DNA of 64,000 bases from Phycisphaeraceae bacterium (lineage in GTDB: Bacteria; Planctomycetota; Phycisphaerae; Phycisphaerales; UBA1924): positions 186,001 to 250,000 of the forward strand of contig JAHBXI010000001.1 of the NCBI GenBank assembly GCA_019636515.1, written 5' to 3'. Positions 17,201 through 27,008 of the stretch are shown in pieces. Below the pieces are notes generated by a model that was not told the origin of the DNA, ran no database searches, and saw nothing but the letters and a program-made list of their open reading frames with translations. The translations under genes were made by a program, and so were the position numbers. Numbering within the stretch: position 1 is the first letter of the stretch; each line of letters opens with the position of its first letter.

Positions 17201-17446
17201 CCGATCCTCATGACCGCGCTGGCGTTCATCCTGGGCGTTCTGCCCCTGATGATCGCCACCGGCGCCGGGGCCGCCAGCCGGCAGGCCATCGGCACCGCGG
17301 TCTTCTTCGGCATGATCGGCAACACGTTCCTCGGGCTGATCTTCACCCCCGTTCTGTACGTGGTGATCCAGGCGACCACCGAGAAACTCTTCGGGGTCGG
17401 AAAACCTCACGCGCCGGCCGAGACCACCGCCCCGGTCCATGCCTGA
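14276..17446 (+). CDS. RND multidrug efflux transporter, AcrB/HAE1 family
   Basis: 1056 residues, the standard length. It opens with the HAE1 start FPVRRPIVAMVLSILIVIMG, then YPTLPIAQYPDITPPVVQV. Two sets of transmembrane segments and two large periplasmic porter/docking loops are clear. TM4 carries GLVVAIGIVVDDAIVVVENV with the tandem Asp pair of the proton relay. The second half has QVGLVLLVGLGAKNAILIVE with the essential Lys. It forms the inner-membrane pump of a tripartite complex with the two preceding genes, spaced 9 bp from the adaptor gene. Substrates are probably hydrophobic drugs or bile-like compounds; this is inference from the family. Confidence 0.95.
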   Translation: MLAEFPVRRPIVAMVLSILIVIMGLVAYPTLPIAQYPDITPPVVQVTTTFPGASAQVVADTVASPIEQQVNGVPGMLYMESTSASDGSYTLKVTFELGTNIDIASVLVQNRVNIASPKLPDEVKRQGVTTDRVSSNVITVLSLAPKDDQAAGKFDDLFIANYLTINVLDEIKRITGVGDAKIFPAKDYGIRLWLDPDRLKSRDLTTMDVINALKEQNVQVAAGAIGQPPVPAGQAFQYNVSTLGRLSDVEQFENVIVLADGNRIVRVKDVARVELGGKSYDLLARYKGTPAAAMVVYQAPGGNAVQVADDVRKLLEVKGKSLPDGLAFESVYDTSEFVLSAIEAVYHTFFEALVLVLAVVLVFLGSIRLSLIPMLAIPVSIIGTFFFAKMLGFSVNMPVLFGLVVAIGIVVDDAIVVVENVERVMVETHLPPKEATVKAMKEVLAPVMSITLVLMAVFVPTAFLPGISGQLFRQFALTIAASTFLSGVCAVTLTPALCGVILRPHKAGKKPFILVRLFNQGFDALANGYARLVKFLVHPAVVVFTLASFGACVVGIGWTFTKVPTGFVPLEDRGMVMVEVWMPDSSSQERTVAAVEKVEKILSETDGVRNYTALPGFSMINNNGSNYALFFIGLEDWSVRLPKGRDLNTIMADLRQKTARIPDGLCIVFSLPAVDGVGSASGFDLRLQDRGGIGRPAMGELVQSLVQNGNAQSKLRGVNSAYRAAVPQLFADVDREKVKKLGIPLQDVFSTMSGYLASAYVNDFNLFGRTWQVNVSADSRFRAQIDDIKRLDVRKPDGSMVPLGSLLSVRESLGADRVIRYNIFPAAVLQGQPAPGISSGEALKVVENMAEQTLPPGTSYEWTALSYQEKIVGNQAIIVFSMALLVVYLLLAALYESWFVPLSVVLSIPLAVLGAMLGLMWRGMDNNIYTQVGLVLLVGLGAKNAILIVEFAKAYREQGKGIVESAVEASRQRLRPILMTALAFILGVLPLMIATGAGAASRQAIGTAVFFGMIGNTFLGLIFTPVLYVVIQATTEKLFGVGKPHAPAETTAPVHA

Positions 17447-17518
17447 GACCGGCCGCGGATGTCGCCGGCAAGCATCGCGGGGATCGGTTTGCGAGTCGAT
17501 CACAAAGGCAGACGCATC

Positions 17519-18310
17519 ATGAGTACGGGTGTCAAGGTTCCTCCGCTGACGGTGCTGTACCAGCCGGTGGTCGAACTGGAGTCCGGACGCGTCGTCGGCG
17601 CGGAGGCTCTCACGAGGTTTCATGATCCCGGCGGCGCCCTGTACTCTCCGGCTCGCGACGGCCTGATCGATCGGATCGAGGCGGACGCGACCGCGAGCGA
17701 GCACCTCATGCGAGAACTTCTCGCCCAGATCGCCCGGGACATGATTCCCCTGTTCGATTCCCGGCCGCACTTCTACATCGGCGTCAACGTCCCGCCGAGC
17801 ATGCTCGGGTCCGGGGTCATCAAGCACATCGTCCAGCACCTGCAACTCGAGCCGTACCTCGGGCGGTTCCTGGTCGAAGTGACCGAGCGGCAGGCACTGA
17901 CCGACCTGGGACGCACGGCGCTGGCGGCTTCCCGCGCCCTTGGCGCCAGGGTCGCCATCGACGATTTCGGCACCGGGCAGAGCGGCCTTCACCAACTCCT
18001 GGGGCTTGAGTTTGACGTGCTCAAGATCGACCGGTCGCAGGTCCAGCCGATCATCGCCGACAAACTGGCCCGGCGGCTGCTCCGAGGGGTGGTGGCGCTG
18101 GGAGGATCGCTCCGGGTCAAACTGACCGCCGAGGGCGTCGAGACCCGCACTCAGGCCATGTTTCTTCATGCCGCGGGGGTCGATTGCGGGCAGGGCTGGT
18201 ACTGGAGCAAGGCCCTCCTCGCCGACCGGTTTCGACTCGCCCTGGATGCCGGCTTTGAGGAGTCCGTACGGTGGGAAGACGAACCGCCGCCCCTGTCGGC
18301 AGGCCGGTAG
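17519..18310 (+). CDS. EAL-domain c-di-GMP phosphodiesterase
   Basis: 263 residues, essentially a stand-alone EAL domain. The signatures are present in order: LYQPVVELESGRVVGAEALT (E-A-L), F-Y-I-G-V-N-V-P-P, LVEVTERQAL (Glu), VAIDDFGTGQSGL (the paired Asp of loop 6), DVLKIDRS (catalytic Lys region), LTAEGVETRTQ and GQGWYWSKAL. All metal and catalytic positions I can place look intact, so it should cleave c-di-GMP. No REC, PAS or GGDEF domain is fused. I use ATG 17519; ATG 17459 adds 20 unrelated residues. It lies 72 bp after the RND gene on the same strand and may be read through from that operon. Confidence 0.88.
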   Translation: MSTGVKVPPLTVLYQPVVELESGRVVGAEALTRFHDPGGALYSPARDGLIDRIEADATASEHLMRELLAQIARDMIPLFDSRPHFYIGVNVPPSMLGSGVIKHIVQHLQLEPYLGRFLVEVTERQALTDLGRTALAASRALGARVAIDDFGTGQSGLHQLLGLEFDVLKIDRSQVQPIIADKLARRLLRGVVALGGSLRVKLTAEGVETRTQAMFLHAAGVDCGQGWYWSKALLADRFRLALDAGFEESVRWEDEPPPLSAGR

Positions 18311-18480
18311 TTGACGGCGTCTTTCAGCGGTCTTGACTCGACTTCAAGGGCCGGCGATCGAAAGATTTGTGGATATTATAGTCTGCTTTGATGCCCAATC
18401 GATTCGTTCCTTCACCCCAGAGTCACACCGTTCGCCGTCAACGGCATGCCACGATCGCACAATCGGAAGCGAGGATCGCC

Positions 18481-19128
18481 ATGAGTACCGGAACCAGTCT
18501 TTCGCAACGCCTTCAGGCCGAGTTCGCCGCCCGGGAGCAGCGCGTGAAGGCACAGGAGCAGACCCGCGCGGAGGAGTCCAAACGCCGCGAGGAGCGGCTC
18601 GAGAAATTCACGAAGGTCTGCGATGAGATGAAATCGGTGTGGAGTCCCCGCATCGACGAGTTCGTGCGGCAGTTTGGCGATCAAATCAAGGTCGTCCCGT
18701 CCATCACGCCCTCGCAGCGGGAAGCCAAAGTGGTCTTCCTGACCGACCTGGCGTCGATGACGTTGACGCTGTCGGTCGCCCCCAACGCGGACGTGACCTC
18801 CATGGTCCTGGGCTGCGAACTGCTGATTATCCCGATGGTCTTCGAGTACGAGCGGTTCTCGCGTCTCGAAATGCCCCTGGACAAGATCGACAAGGAGGCC
18901 GTCGGGAAGTGGATCGACGATCGCCTGGTGGCCTGCGCAAAGGCCTTCCTGTCGGTCAAGGACAACAATTTCTACATCCAGCGAGCCATGGTCGAAGATC
19001 CGGTGAGCAAGGTCAAGTTCCTGCGAACCGACGCCGCGGCGACCCTCGAGCACATGGGGCATACGTACTACTTCGCTTCCGAGGAAACCCTCAAGCAGTA
19101 CAAGCAACAACAGCAGATCACCGATTGA
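18481..19128 (+). CDS. Cytoplasmic protein with a C-terminal cysteine-less YHS-like domain
   Basis: 215 residues. An N-terminal charged coiled coil (about 5-45, QRLQAEFAAREQRVKAQEQT and on) leads to an alpha/beta middle region with LTDLASMTLTLSVAPNADVT. The C-terminus, EDPVSKVKFLRTDA, then ATLEHMGHTYYFASEETLKQ, matches the YHS-domain frame (D-P-V, then H/Y-x-G-x-T-Y-Y-F-x-S-x-x). The metal-binding cysteines, normally C-G-M and F-C-S, are replaced by S-K-V and A-S. A protein-binding rather than metal-binding role is likely. An AT-rich TATTATAG at about 18374-18381 may be part of its promoter. No named family recognised for the middle part. Confidence 0.7.
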   Translation: MSTGTSLSQRLQAEFAAREQRVKAQEQTRAEESKRREERLEKFTKVCDEMKSVWSPRIDEFVRQFGDQIKVVPSITPSQREAKVVFLTDLASMTLTLSVAPNADVTSMVLGCELLIIPMVFEYERFSRLEMPLDKIDKEAVGKWIDDRLVACAKAFLSVKDNNFYIQRAMVEDPVSKVKFLRTDAAATLEHMGHTYYFASEETLKQYKQQQQITD

Positions 19129-19229
19129 CCGTCGGCGGCGTTGACACCAGCCCTCGCGGCCCGTTCTCGGCGCGGACCCTTCATGGGGAGTTGGCGCGGA
19201 ATCCCGGCGGATGGTCGAAGGAGGCGGCA

Positions 19230-19961
19230 GTGCGCGGCGATCAGAAGGCTACCGTGCCCCTCGGGCTTGTGAGTCTGGACGACGAGGAAGCCGTAAAGCG
19301 GATCCTCGCGACGTCGGTCTTCGGGCTCTGGGAAGTAATCGACACCCTCACCCGCCTGCGACCCTCGAGGCGAGAGCGGTACCGTGTGGCCATCTTCGGT
19401 TCAGCACGGGCCGAGCCGGGCACCTTGGTCTACGACGAGGTTAAACGGGTCGCGGCCGCTTTCGCCGAGATGGGGTGCGATATCGTGACCGGGGGTGGGC
19501 CAGGGCTGATGCAGGCCGCCAACGAGGGGGCCGCCACGTCCGGCGCTTCGGTCCAGTCGATGGGCATCCGCGTTGACCTTCCGTTCGAGCAGGAGATCAA
19601 TCCGTACGTTTATCAGTCCTTTGAACACCGGAATTTCTTCAGCAGGCTTCACCACTTTGTCATTGCTTCCGACGCGTTCGTTGTCGTGCCCGGAGGGATC
19701 GGCACCGTGCTCGAAACGCTCATGATCTGGCAGTTGCTCCAGGTGCGGCATGTCGAGAACGTGCCTCTCATCATGGTCGGGAAAATGTGGTCCGGGCTCG
19801 TGGAGTGGGCTCGCGGCAGCATGCTGGACCCGAGGCTCAACCTCGCCAGCCCGAAGGACCTGGACATCCCGCGATGTCTCGATACGGCCGACGAGGCGAT
19901 CGCGCTTGTCCGCGAACTTCACGGGAAATGGCTCAAGGAGCATCCCGCCCCACGGGTGTGA
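19230..19961 (+). CDS. LOG-family (lysine-decarboxylase-like Rossmann) protein
   Basis: 243 residues from GTG 19230, chosen because AAGGAGG lies 5 nt upstream. The LOG fold is evident: a YRVAIFGSAR strand, VTGGGPGLMQAANEGA nucleotide loop, a central FEHRNFFSRLHHFV, and PGGIGTVLETLMIWQL, the P-G-G-x-G-T-x-x-E signature. Family members hydrolyse nucleoside monophosphates to base and ribose 5-phosphate (cytokinin riboside phosphoribohydrolase or PpnN-type). Which substrate is used here is unclear. The extra N-terminal ~55 residues and the location between unrelated genes give no pathway hint. It is convergent with the porin gene. Confidence 0.85.
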   Translation: MRGDQKATVPLGLVSLDDEEAVKRILATSVFGLWEVIDTLTRLRPSRRERYRVAIFGSARAEPGTLVYDEVKRVAAAFAEMGCDIVTGGGPGLMQAANEGAATSGASVQSMGIRVDLPFEQEINPYVYQSFEHRNFFSRLHHFVIASDAFVVVPGGIGTVLETLMIWQLLQVRHVENVPLIMVGKMWSGLVEWARGSMLDPRLNLASPKDLDIPRCLDTADEAIALVRELHGKWLKEHPAPRV

Positions 19962-20085
19962 CTCCACGTTCGATCGGGACAACGTCGTGTACGATAATCC
20001 ATCGGCCGATAAATGGCGATCCTCTCTTGGTAAGAAGCCTCGCGCTTGAACTCCAGGGTCAACGACCGTACCACCGACCGGCCCA

Positions 20086-21432
20086 TCAGAACTCCAGGTT
20101 CAGCCGAAGCCCGATCACCGTCGCCGCCGCGGTGCCGACAGCGCCGTCGTCGATCCACTGAACATCTCCCGTGACGCGAGCGGCGGGCGTCAACGCCACG
20201 CTGTAGAACACCTCGACGCCTCGCCACGCCGGTTTCACGCCCGGCTCGGCCATGGGAAGCGATTTAACAACGTCCGTGGAGTAGTAGCCAACGCCGTACG
20301 TGTCGTCGTCGCGGCCCAGGATCAGGCCTCTCCCGCCGAGTCCCACGCTCAGCGAGCATTGGGCGGGGTTGGTCTCACGGTCGGCAAAGCCGACCCGCGC
20401 AAAGATCCCCAGGCCCCGCAGGTCGGCGTGCGCATCGGAGGCGTCGATCTCGTCGGGCGCCTGGTCGATGGTGTGGACGTACTGCCACAGTCCCGCGAAA
20501 ACGGACCATGTCTCCCCGGCGGTGGGGGAGTCGGAACCGTCTTCGCCCGGCTCCATCCAGCCGCCGAGGCGCACGAACTCCCCCTGGAACGCGTAGAGGA
20601 ACCCGGCGTTGACCCCCCCCGGCAATCCCGCCATCCGGTACCGCGTGTCGGCCTGCCCCCAGACCGTCCATCCATCGTCCAGGTGATCGAATCCCGTCGT
20701 CGTGGAGGAGTCGGCGGTTGAGAAGATGGCGGCACTGAAGGTAACGGCCGGATCCGGGGTCCACGCCGCCTCGAGACCCAGCGTGCTGTACGGAGCCGGG
20801 AGCGAGGCCGAGGCGTTGTAGATGAAGTTGCTGTTGAGAAACTGCGTCTTCCCGCCGCCGCCCGCGAACTCCACCGGGTCGCCCTCGTACATCAGCATCT
20901 TCCCGACGGTGACCTCGACGGTTTCCCCGACGGGGAGCGTGTAGTTGAGTTCCGTGATCGTGAACGGGATCCCCTCGTTCTCCCGGTCCGTCAGAGGAAA
21001 GTACCCTCGCGTGTTGACCGGCGAGAACGCGCCCGAGTCGTCGTTGACCGTTTCTCCGTACCGGGATTCCAGGCGCACGGCGAGCGATCCGCCCGGGGCA
21101 AGCCGCAGCGCTTCCAGGTCCGCCTCGATGAGCAGGTCGGCGTTCCCGCAGAGGTCCCAGTCGCGGCGCTCGCCCCCGCGGATCACACCCTGCGCCACGT
21201 GCGTCCATGAGAATTCAAAGGCAATGCCCCGCGACTCCAGGTTGGAACGATGCCCACCCACATCCCCGAGGAGGCGGTCCCGCTCCGGCCGATCAGGCTC
21301 TCCCGCGGGGATCATGGCCCTCGCGTCGGTTCCGCGCGGATCGGTAGCGGCCGGTGCGACAGACGCCGCACCCCAGCACAAGCCGAGCGGCAGGAGAAAA
21401 ACGAGCCGGCGCTGGGGAACCTTGTGATTCAT
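20086..21432 (-). CDS. OprB-like carbohydrate-selective outer-membrane porin
   Basis: 448 residues with a signal peptide (MNHKVPQRRLVFLLPLGLCW and on to A-P-A-A). The mature part starts with RLLGDVGGHRSNLESRGIAF, the usual OprB opening (L-x-G-D-x-G-G-x-R-x-x-L-x-x-x-G-I). Alternating amphipathic strands run to the end, which closes in ...GLRLNLEF with the terminal Phe of outer-membrane barrels. Motifs typical of OprB include V-G-K-M-x-x-Y-E and Y-x-x-Q-G-E-F. The family forms channels for sugars. It is a single gene, divergent from the rhodanese gene and convergent with the LOG gene; no sugar operon is adjacent. Confidence 0.85.
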   Translation of the reverse strand: MNHKVPQRRLVFLLPLGLCWGAASVAPAATDPRGTDARAMIPAGEPDRPERDRLLGDVGGHRSNLESRGIAFEFSWTHVAQGVIRGGERRDWDLCGNADLLIEADLEALRLAPGGSLAVRLESRYGETVNDDSGAFSPVNTRGYFPLTDRENEGIPFTITELNYTLPVGETVEVTVGKMLMYEGDPVEFAGGGGKTQFLNSNFIYNASASLPAPYSTLGLEAAWTPDPAVTFSAAIFSTADSSTTTGFDHLDDGWTVWGQADTRYRMAGLPGGVNAGFLYAFQGEFVRLGGWMEPGEDGSDSPTAGETWSVFAGLWQYVHTIDQAPDEIDASDAHADLRGLGIFARVGFADRETNPAQCSLSVGLGGRGLILGRDDDTYGVGYYSTDVVKSLPMAEPGVKPAWRGVEVFYSVALTPAARVTGDVQWIDDGAVGTAAATVIGLRLNLEF

Positions 21433-21593
21433 GGAGAGTTCAGGTCTGGAACGCGATGCACCGGCCCGCGATGGGATTTTGGTGCGACGGAATGGAAACG
21501 CCCAGGCCCGAACCGGCATCATAGAGGATAGAATTGTCCGATCCCCGTATCGGACCTTCAGAACCCATCGAGCAACCGAATCGGAGCCGTACC

Positions 21594-22196
21594 GTGCAGA
21601 CACAGACCATGCCGGGAGTCCCAGGATCGCCCGTCCAGACCGCCAGCGCCGCCGGATGGTCCGAAGTGGATCCCGCAACGGTTTCCTCGTGGCTTGCCTC
21701 GGGTGAGGCCGTGCTGATCGATGTTCGCGAGATCGACGAAAACGCCCGGGAGCATATCACGGGTGCCCGGCTCCACCCGCTCTCGACGTTCACGCCCGGG
21801 GTCATCGCCTCCGAGCCATCTCGCCGGGTGGTGTTCCATTGCGGCGGGGGGAAGCGCTCGGCGGAGGCGTGCCGATTGGCGGCGGGGGCGTGCGGGCCGG
21901 GGATCGAGTTGTACAGCATGTCCGGCGGTATCAAGGCATGGAAGATGGCCAACCTGCCGACTCGCGTGGATTCGTCGGTCACGTCCATGAGCATCATGCG
22001 TCAGGTGCAGTTGCTGGTGGGGGCCTTGGTGCTCGCCGGATCGGCGCTGGCGTGGTTCATCCACCCCGCGTTCATCTCGATCCCCGCGCTGCTGGGCGCC
22101 GGCCTCACGGTCGCCGGATCGACGGGGACGTGCGGCCTGGCGATCGTGCTGAGCAAGATGCCCTGGAACCGCCCCCGCGCCTGCAAGGTCCGTTGA
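21594..22196 (+). CDS. Rhodanese domain fused to a DUF2892-type membrane segment
   Basis: 200 residues from GTG 21594, with GGAG 7 nt upstream; ATG 21609 is the alternative. Residues ~20-120 form a single rhodanese domain (AVLIDVREIDENAREHITGA, catalytic-loop Cys in VVFHCGGGKRSAEA). Residues ~130-185 contain two transmembrane helices with VQLLVGALVLAGSALAWFIH, matching the DUF2892/YgaP-type tail. This is the architecture of YgaP, a membrane-anchored sulfurtransferase that can transfer sulfane sulfur or react with nitric oxide. The next gene (AhpD-like) is 69 bp downstream on the same strand, which fits a thiol or redox theme. Confidence 0.88.
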   Translation: MQTQTMPGVPGSPVQTASAAGWSEVDPATVSSWLASGEAVLIDVREIDENAREHITGARLHPLSTFTPGVIASEPSRRVVFHCGGGKRSAEACRLAAGACGPGIELYSMSGGIKAWKMANLPTRVDSSVTSMSIMRQVQLLVGALVLAGSALAWFIHPAFISIPALLGAGLTVAGSTGTCGLAIVLSKMPWNRPRACKVR

Positions 22197-22265
22197 TCCC
22201 CGTTCTTCTCCGTGGTCACATCAACCGCGCGGCGCCGACGCCGCGCCCAATGCAAAGGCCCATTC

Positions 22266-22622
22266 ATGCTCAACGATGCCGCCGCGTTTTACGAGTCATG
22301 GCCCGCCGAGATGAACGCCGCCAAGGCCGCTTCCCCGGACCTGGGAAAGGCCTTCGGGCCATTCTTCCAGACCCTGATGAAAGAGGGAGCCTTGACGGTC
22401 AAGCAGAAGGAACTGATCGCGCTGGGCATCGCGGTTGCCACCCGGTGCGAGTCGTGCATCTACACGCACACCGAGAAGTGCGTCAGGCACGGAGCCACCG
22501 CGCCCGAGGTCATGGAGGCCGCCGGGGTGGGAGTGATGATGGGCGGCGGCCCGGCCTACACGTACACGCCGGTCGTCGCGGCCGCCCTGCGGCATCTCAA
22601 CGCCTCGATCGGCACGCCATGA
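22266..22622 (+). CDS. Carboxymuconolactone decarboxylase/AhpD-like protein
   Basis: 118 residues, all-helical, from ATG 22266. The AhpD-type active site is seen as TRCESCIYTHTEKCVRHG (C-x2-C with a His downstream), preceded by LTVKQKELIALGIAVA, the family's K-x-K-E-L-I-A-L-A helix. Members act as small peroxidases/disulfide reductants or, without the Cys pair, as decarboxylases. The intact C-x2-C here favours a redox role. The rhodanese gene just upstream supports a thiol-related function. Physiological partner unknown. Confidence 0.87.
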   Translation: MLNDAAAFYESWPAEMNAAKAASPDLGKAFGPFFQTLMKEGALTVKQKELIALGIAVATRCESCIYTHTEKCVRHGATAPEVMEAAGVGVMMGGGPAYTYTPVVAAALRHLNASIGTP

Positions 22623-22634
22623 ACTCCGGGAATA

Positions 22635-24332
<1,698 letters not shown>

Positions 24333-24452
24333 GGGCTGGGCTCCGTCGGCCTCGACGGCGTCTCGATTCGCACGCGAGGGTACCGCGCCAACAGCGCCGA
24401 GGCAAGACTCGACCCGACGAGCATGATGCTCGGGCACGCGCCAACGCGCGGC

Positions 24453-25979
24453 TCACGCCGACAGGTCGCCCGACAGGACAAGCACGCGGAGCGCCTCAAT
24501 GTCCGGGCTTGGAGGTCGGTCGGCTTCAAGCCGCGGCACGACCCGGCGGATCTTCGCGTGCAGTTCTTCCAGGCGTTGCCCGGTGCGCAGGGGACGCTGG
24601 TACTCGATGCCCTGCGCCGCGCACAGGAACTCGATCGCCACGACCGTGGCCGCCAGGTCGAGCGCCCGGCGGGCCTTGGCGGCCGCCCGGGGACCAAACG
24701 AGTTGTAATCCTCGATCCCCGCGCTGGTGGAGATATTCGTCACCGACGCGGGCATCGACAGGCCCGCGATCTCGTTGCAGCACGCCGCCGCCGTGTACTG
24801 GGCGATCATCAGGCCCGAGTGCAGCGCCGGTGAGGGCGTCAGGTAGTGCGGAAGTCGGGATTCCTTCTCGAAGGCGGCGAGCATCCAGAACACGCGACGC
24901 TCGGCGATCCCGGCCAGGTGCGAGATCGCCACCGCGAGCAGGTCGAGCGGGATGGCCAGCGGCATCCCGTGAAAATTGCCGGCGGAGACGACCGACGCGT
25001 CTCGCCCCAGGTGCCCGGCGGGAAACACCAGCGGATTATCCGTCACCGCCGAGAGTTCACGCTCGACCGCCGTTCGCAGGTGCCCGGCGGCCGAGATCGC
25101 CGAGCCCAGGACCGCGGGAGCGCAGCGGAACGAGTAGGGGTCCTGGACACGGGGATCGTCCCGGCGGTGCGATGGCAGGATGGCGCTGCCGTCAAGGCAC
25201 CCACGCATCCGGGCGGCCACGTCCGCCGGGTCCGGGTGTCCCCGGGCGGCATGGGCACGAGCATCGAGAAACGAGTCGGTCGCCCGGCAGGCATCGATCG
25301 ACATCGAAGCCGAGGCGACCGCCGCCGACGACACGCGGTCGAAGTCCGCGATGAGCAAGGCGCCCTGAGACGCCATGAGGTGCGTCCCGTTGATCATCGC
25401 CAGCCCTTCCTTGGCCTGGAGCGTCAATGGAGAAACACCGGCTTGGGCCAGGGCCTGGCGTGCGGGGCGGTGCCCGGACGGGGACAAAAACGCCCCCTCC
25501 CCGATGCACGCCAGGGCAACATGCGCGAGCGGGGCCAGGTCCCCGGAGGCTCCGACCGAGCCGGTCTCGGGGACCGCGGGAGTCAGGCCGGCATTGAGCA
25601 GCGCAACGATCGTCTCGGCGACGACCGGGCGAACACCCGACATGCCCCGGCACAGCGACGCGGCGAGCAGGAGCATCATCCCCCGGACAACATCGACGGG
25701 GAGGGATTCACCAGCGCCCGCCGAATGTGAGCGGACGAGATTGCGTTGAAGAGCGGCCACGTCGGCATCGTCAATCCGCTGCCTGGCGAGCGAGCCGAAT
25801 CCGGTGTTGATCCCGTAGTGGGCCAGCCCGTCGGTGAGGCACGAATCGACAACCTCCCGTGAGCGAAGCATCGCGGCGATCGAGTCGGGGGAGATCTCAA
25901 CGGGCCTGCCACGTCGAGCGACCGATTCGACGTCGGAGGTGGTGAGGCCCCCCGAGTGCATGAGGATGAGAGAAGACAT
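24453..25979 (-). CDS. hutH: Histidine ammonia-lyase
   Basis: 508 residues from ATG 25979. The tripeptide A-S-G that forms the MIO electrophile is in VGASGDLAPLAHVAL. Other family landmarks are YGINTGFGSLARQ near the N-terminus, NLVRSHSAG, EGLAMINGTHLM, QDPYSFRCAPAVLG, SAGNFHGMPLA, and E-x-Q in the C-terminal AAQGIEYQRPL. It deaminates histidine to urocanate, the substrate of the next gene. Upstream lies an AT-rich palindrome (26047-26057) that may hold its control site. HAL and tyrosine ammonia-lyase share this fold. Coupling to hutU makes histidine the substrate. Confidence 0.96.
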   Translation of the reverse strand: MSSLILMHSGGLTTSDVESVARRGRPVEISPDSIAAMLRSREVVDSCLTDGLAHYGINTGFGSLARQRIDDADVAALQRNLVRSHSAGAGESLPVDVVRGMMLLLAASLCRGMSGVRPVVAETIVALLNAGLTPAVPETGSVGASGDLAPLAHVALACIGEGAFLSPSGHRPARQALAQAGVSPLTLQAKEGLAMINGTHLMASQGALLIADFDRVSSAAVASASMSIDACRATDSFLDARAHAARGHPDPADVAARMRGCLDGSAILPSHRRDDPRVQDPYSFRCAPAVLGSAISAAGHLRTAVERELSAVTDNPLVFPAGHLGRDASVVSAGNFHGMPLAIPLDLLAVAISHLAGIAERRVFWMLAAFEKESRLPHYLTPSPALHSGLMIAQYTAAACCNEIAGLSMPASVTNISTSAGIEDYNSFGPRAAAKARRALDLAATVVAIEFLCAAQGIEYQRPLRTGQRLEELHAKIRRVVPRLEADRPPSPDIEALRVLVLSGDLSA

Positions 25980-26042
25980 ACGGGCGAGTATTGCGGGTCC
26001 CGCAATCCGGGGCGTGAGCAAATGCCGGGGGGTACAAGGTCC

Positions 26043-26063
26043 TATAATAAGCGTTATGTAAAC
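26043..26063. promoter_or_regulatory. AT-rich dyad between ribE and hutH
   Basis: The dyad ATAA-GCG-TTAT (26047-26057) is the core of an AT-rich island, roughly 26043-26063, in otherwise GC-rich DNA upstream of hutH. It could be a repressor operator or the -10 region of the hut transcript. I cannot place a good -35. Confidence 0.28.
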
Positions 26064-26106
26064 CTCTACTGTCGCCACGGCCAGGCGACGGGTTCCCGCC
26101 CGGCTC

Positions 26107-26781
26107 TCATGGGGCCTCGCTCGCGCCCGCCGTCCTCACTTCCGTACGGTCGCCCATCCGTCCCCCGAAGCACCGAAGCCAATGAACCACCGTCCGGGCC
26201 AGGATGTCCGTCTCGATATTGACAGGATCGGAGATCCGCAGGTTTCCCAGAGTGGTTTCGCGGAGCGTGGTTGGAATGAGAGCCACGCCGAGCGACCACA
26301 CACCCATGCCGGGTCCCGCGTCCATCGATGCCACCGTGAGAGAAACGCCCTCGATCGCAACCGATCCCTTCGGCGTGATGCACTCGGCGGCGGCGGCGGG
26401 AACCTCCACGCGGATGACATGCTCACCGCCCGCCGTGTCGATCACGGTTACACGTCCAACCACGTCAATATGGCCCTGGACAACATGCCCTCCCAGGAGG
26501 GTGCCGGGGGTCGCGGCGTGTTCAAGGTTCACCGCGGCGCCGGGCGAGAGAGCCCCCAGTGTCGTCCGGGCAAGTGTCTCGGGGACGACGTCAAACTCCA
26601 GCAGGCCGCCACCGGCGGACGGTGTCCTTGCGACGGTGAGGCAGCAGCCGTTGACGGCGATGGATTCCCCCGCCAGCGGAGCATGAGACCAGGAGTTGGC
26701 GTCGATCATCAGCCGCCTGCCCGAGGGGGATGGGCTTGATTCGCGTACCACTCCCACATGCTGGATGATCCCGGTAAACAT
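26107..26781 (-). CDS. ribE: Riboflavin synthase, alpha chain
   Basis: 224 residues made of two homologous lumazine-binding barrels. The start MFTGIIQHVGVV and the first-domain SIAVNGCCLTVAR are standard. The second barrel repeats the pattern with GSVAIEGVSLTVASMD. It dismutates two 6,7-dimethyl-8-ribityllumazine molecules to riboflavin. The last ~20 residues are a non-conserved tail. It is upstream of hutH on the same strand but is separated by 127 bp that include an AT-rich dyad. It is divergent from the 27009 lipoprotein gene. I saw no FMN riboswitch in the 227-bp leader. Confidence 0.94.
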   Translation of the reverse strand: MFTGIIQHVGVVRESSPSPSGRRLMIDANSWSHAPLAGESIAVNGCCLTVARTPSAGGGLLEFDVVPETLARTTLGALSPGAAVNLEHAATPGTLLGGHVVQGHIDVVGRVTVIDTAGGEHVIRVEVPAAAAECITPKGSVAIEGVSLTVASMDAGPGMGVWSLGVALIPTTLRETTLGNLRISDPVNIETDILARTVVHWLRCFGGRMGDRTEVRTAGASEAP

Positions 26782-27008
26782 GGGCTCGCCGGTCGAAGTC
26801 GTTGGATCGACGCGAATCGAGTGTTCGCGTGCTTTGGGTTCGTCTCCCGGTTGGGGCGGGTTTCCAGCCTACGCTTGACGCCCGGACTGTAGTCCCGGAT
26901 ACTCCCGCCCCCGTGTTCCTGCCCGCAGGGGGGCGGCGAGCCGGGTCGCTTCGCGGCGGGCGTCCGAGTTCCCGGTTTTGTCTGTTTCCATTGCGGGAGT
27001 CCGCTGGC

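Noticed and set aside
15236-18169. A very long open frame on the minus strand opposite the RND pump and EAL genes
   Set aside because: It is a mirror of high-GC codon bias. The translation is rich in D/G/H/E/R with no domain, and the plus strand encodes clear AcrB and EAL proteins.
20000-20012. ATCGGCCGAT palindrome between the LOG and porin genes
   Set aside because: A 10-bp GC palindrome is expected by chance in such DNA and is not placed at a promoter.
26782-27008. FMN riboswitch for ribE
   Set aside because: No conserved RFN-type stem sequences seen in the leader on the minus strand.
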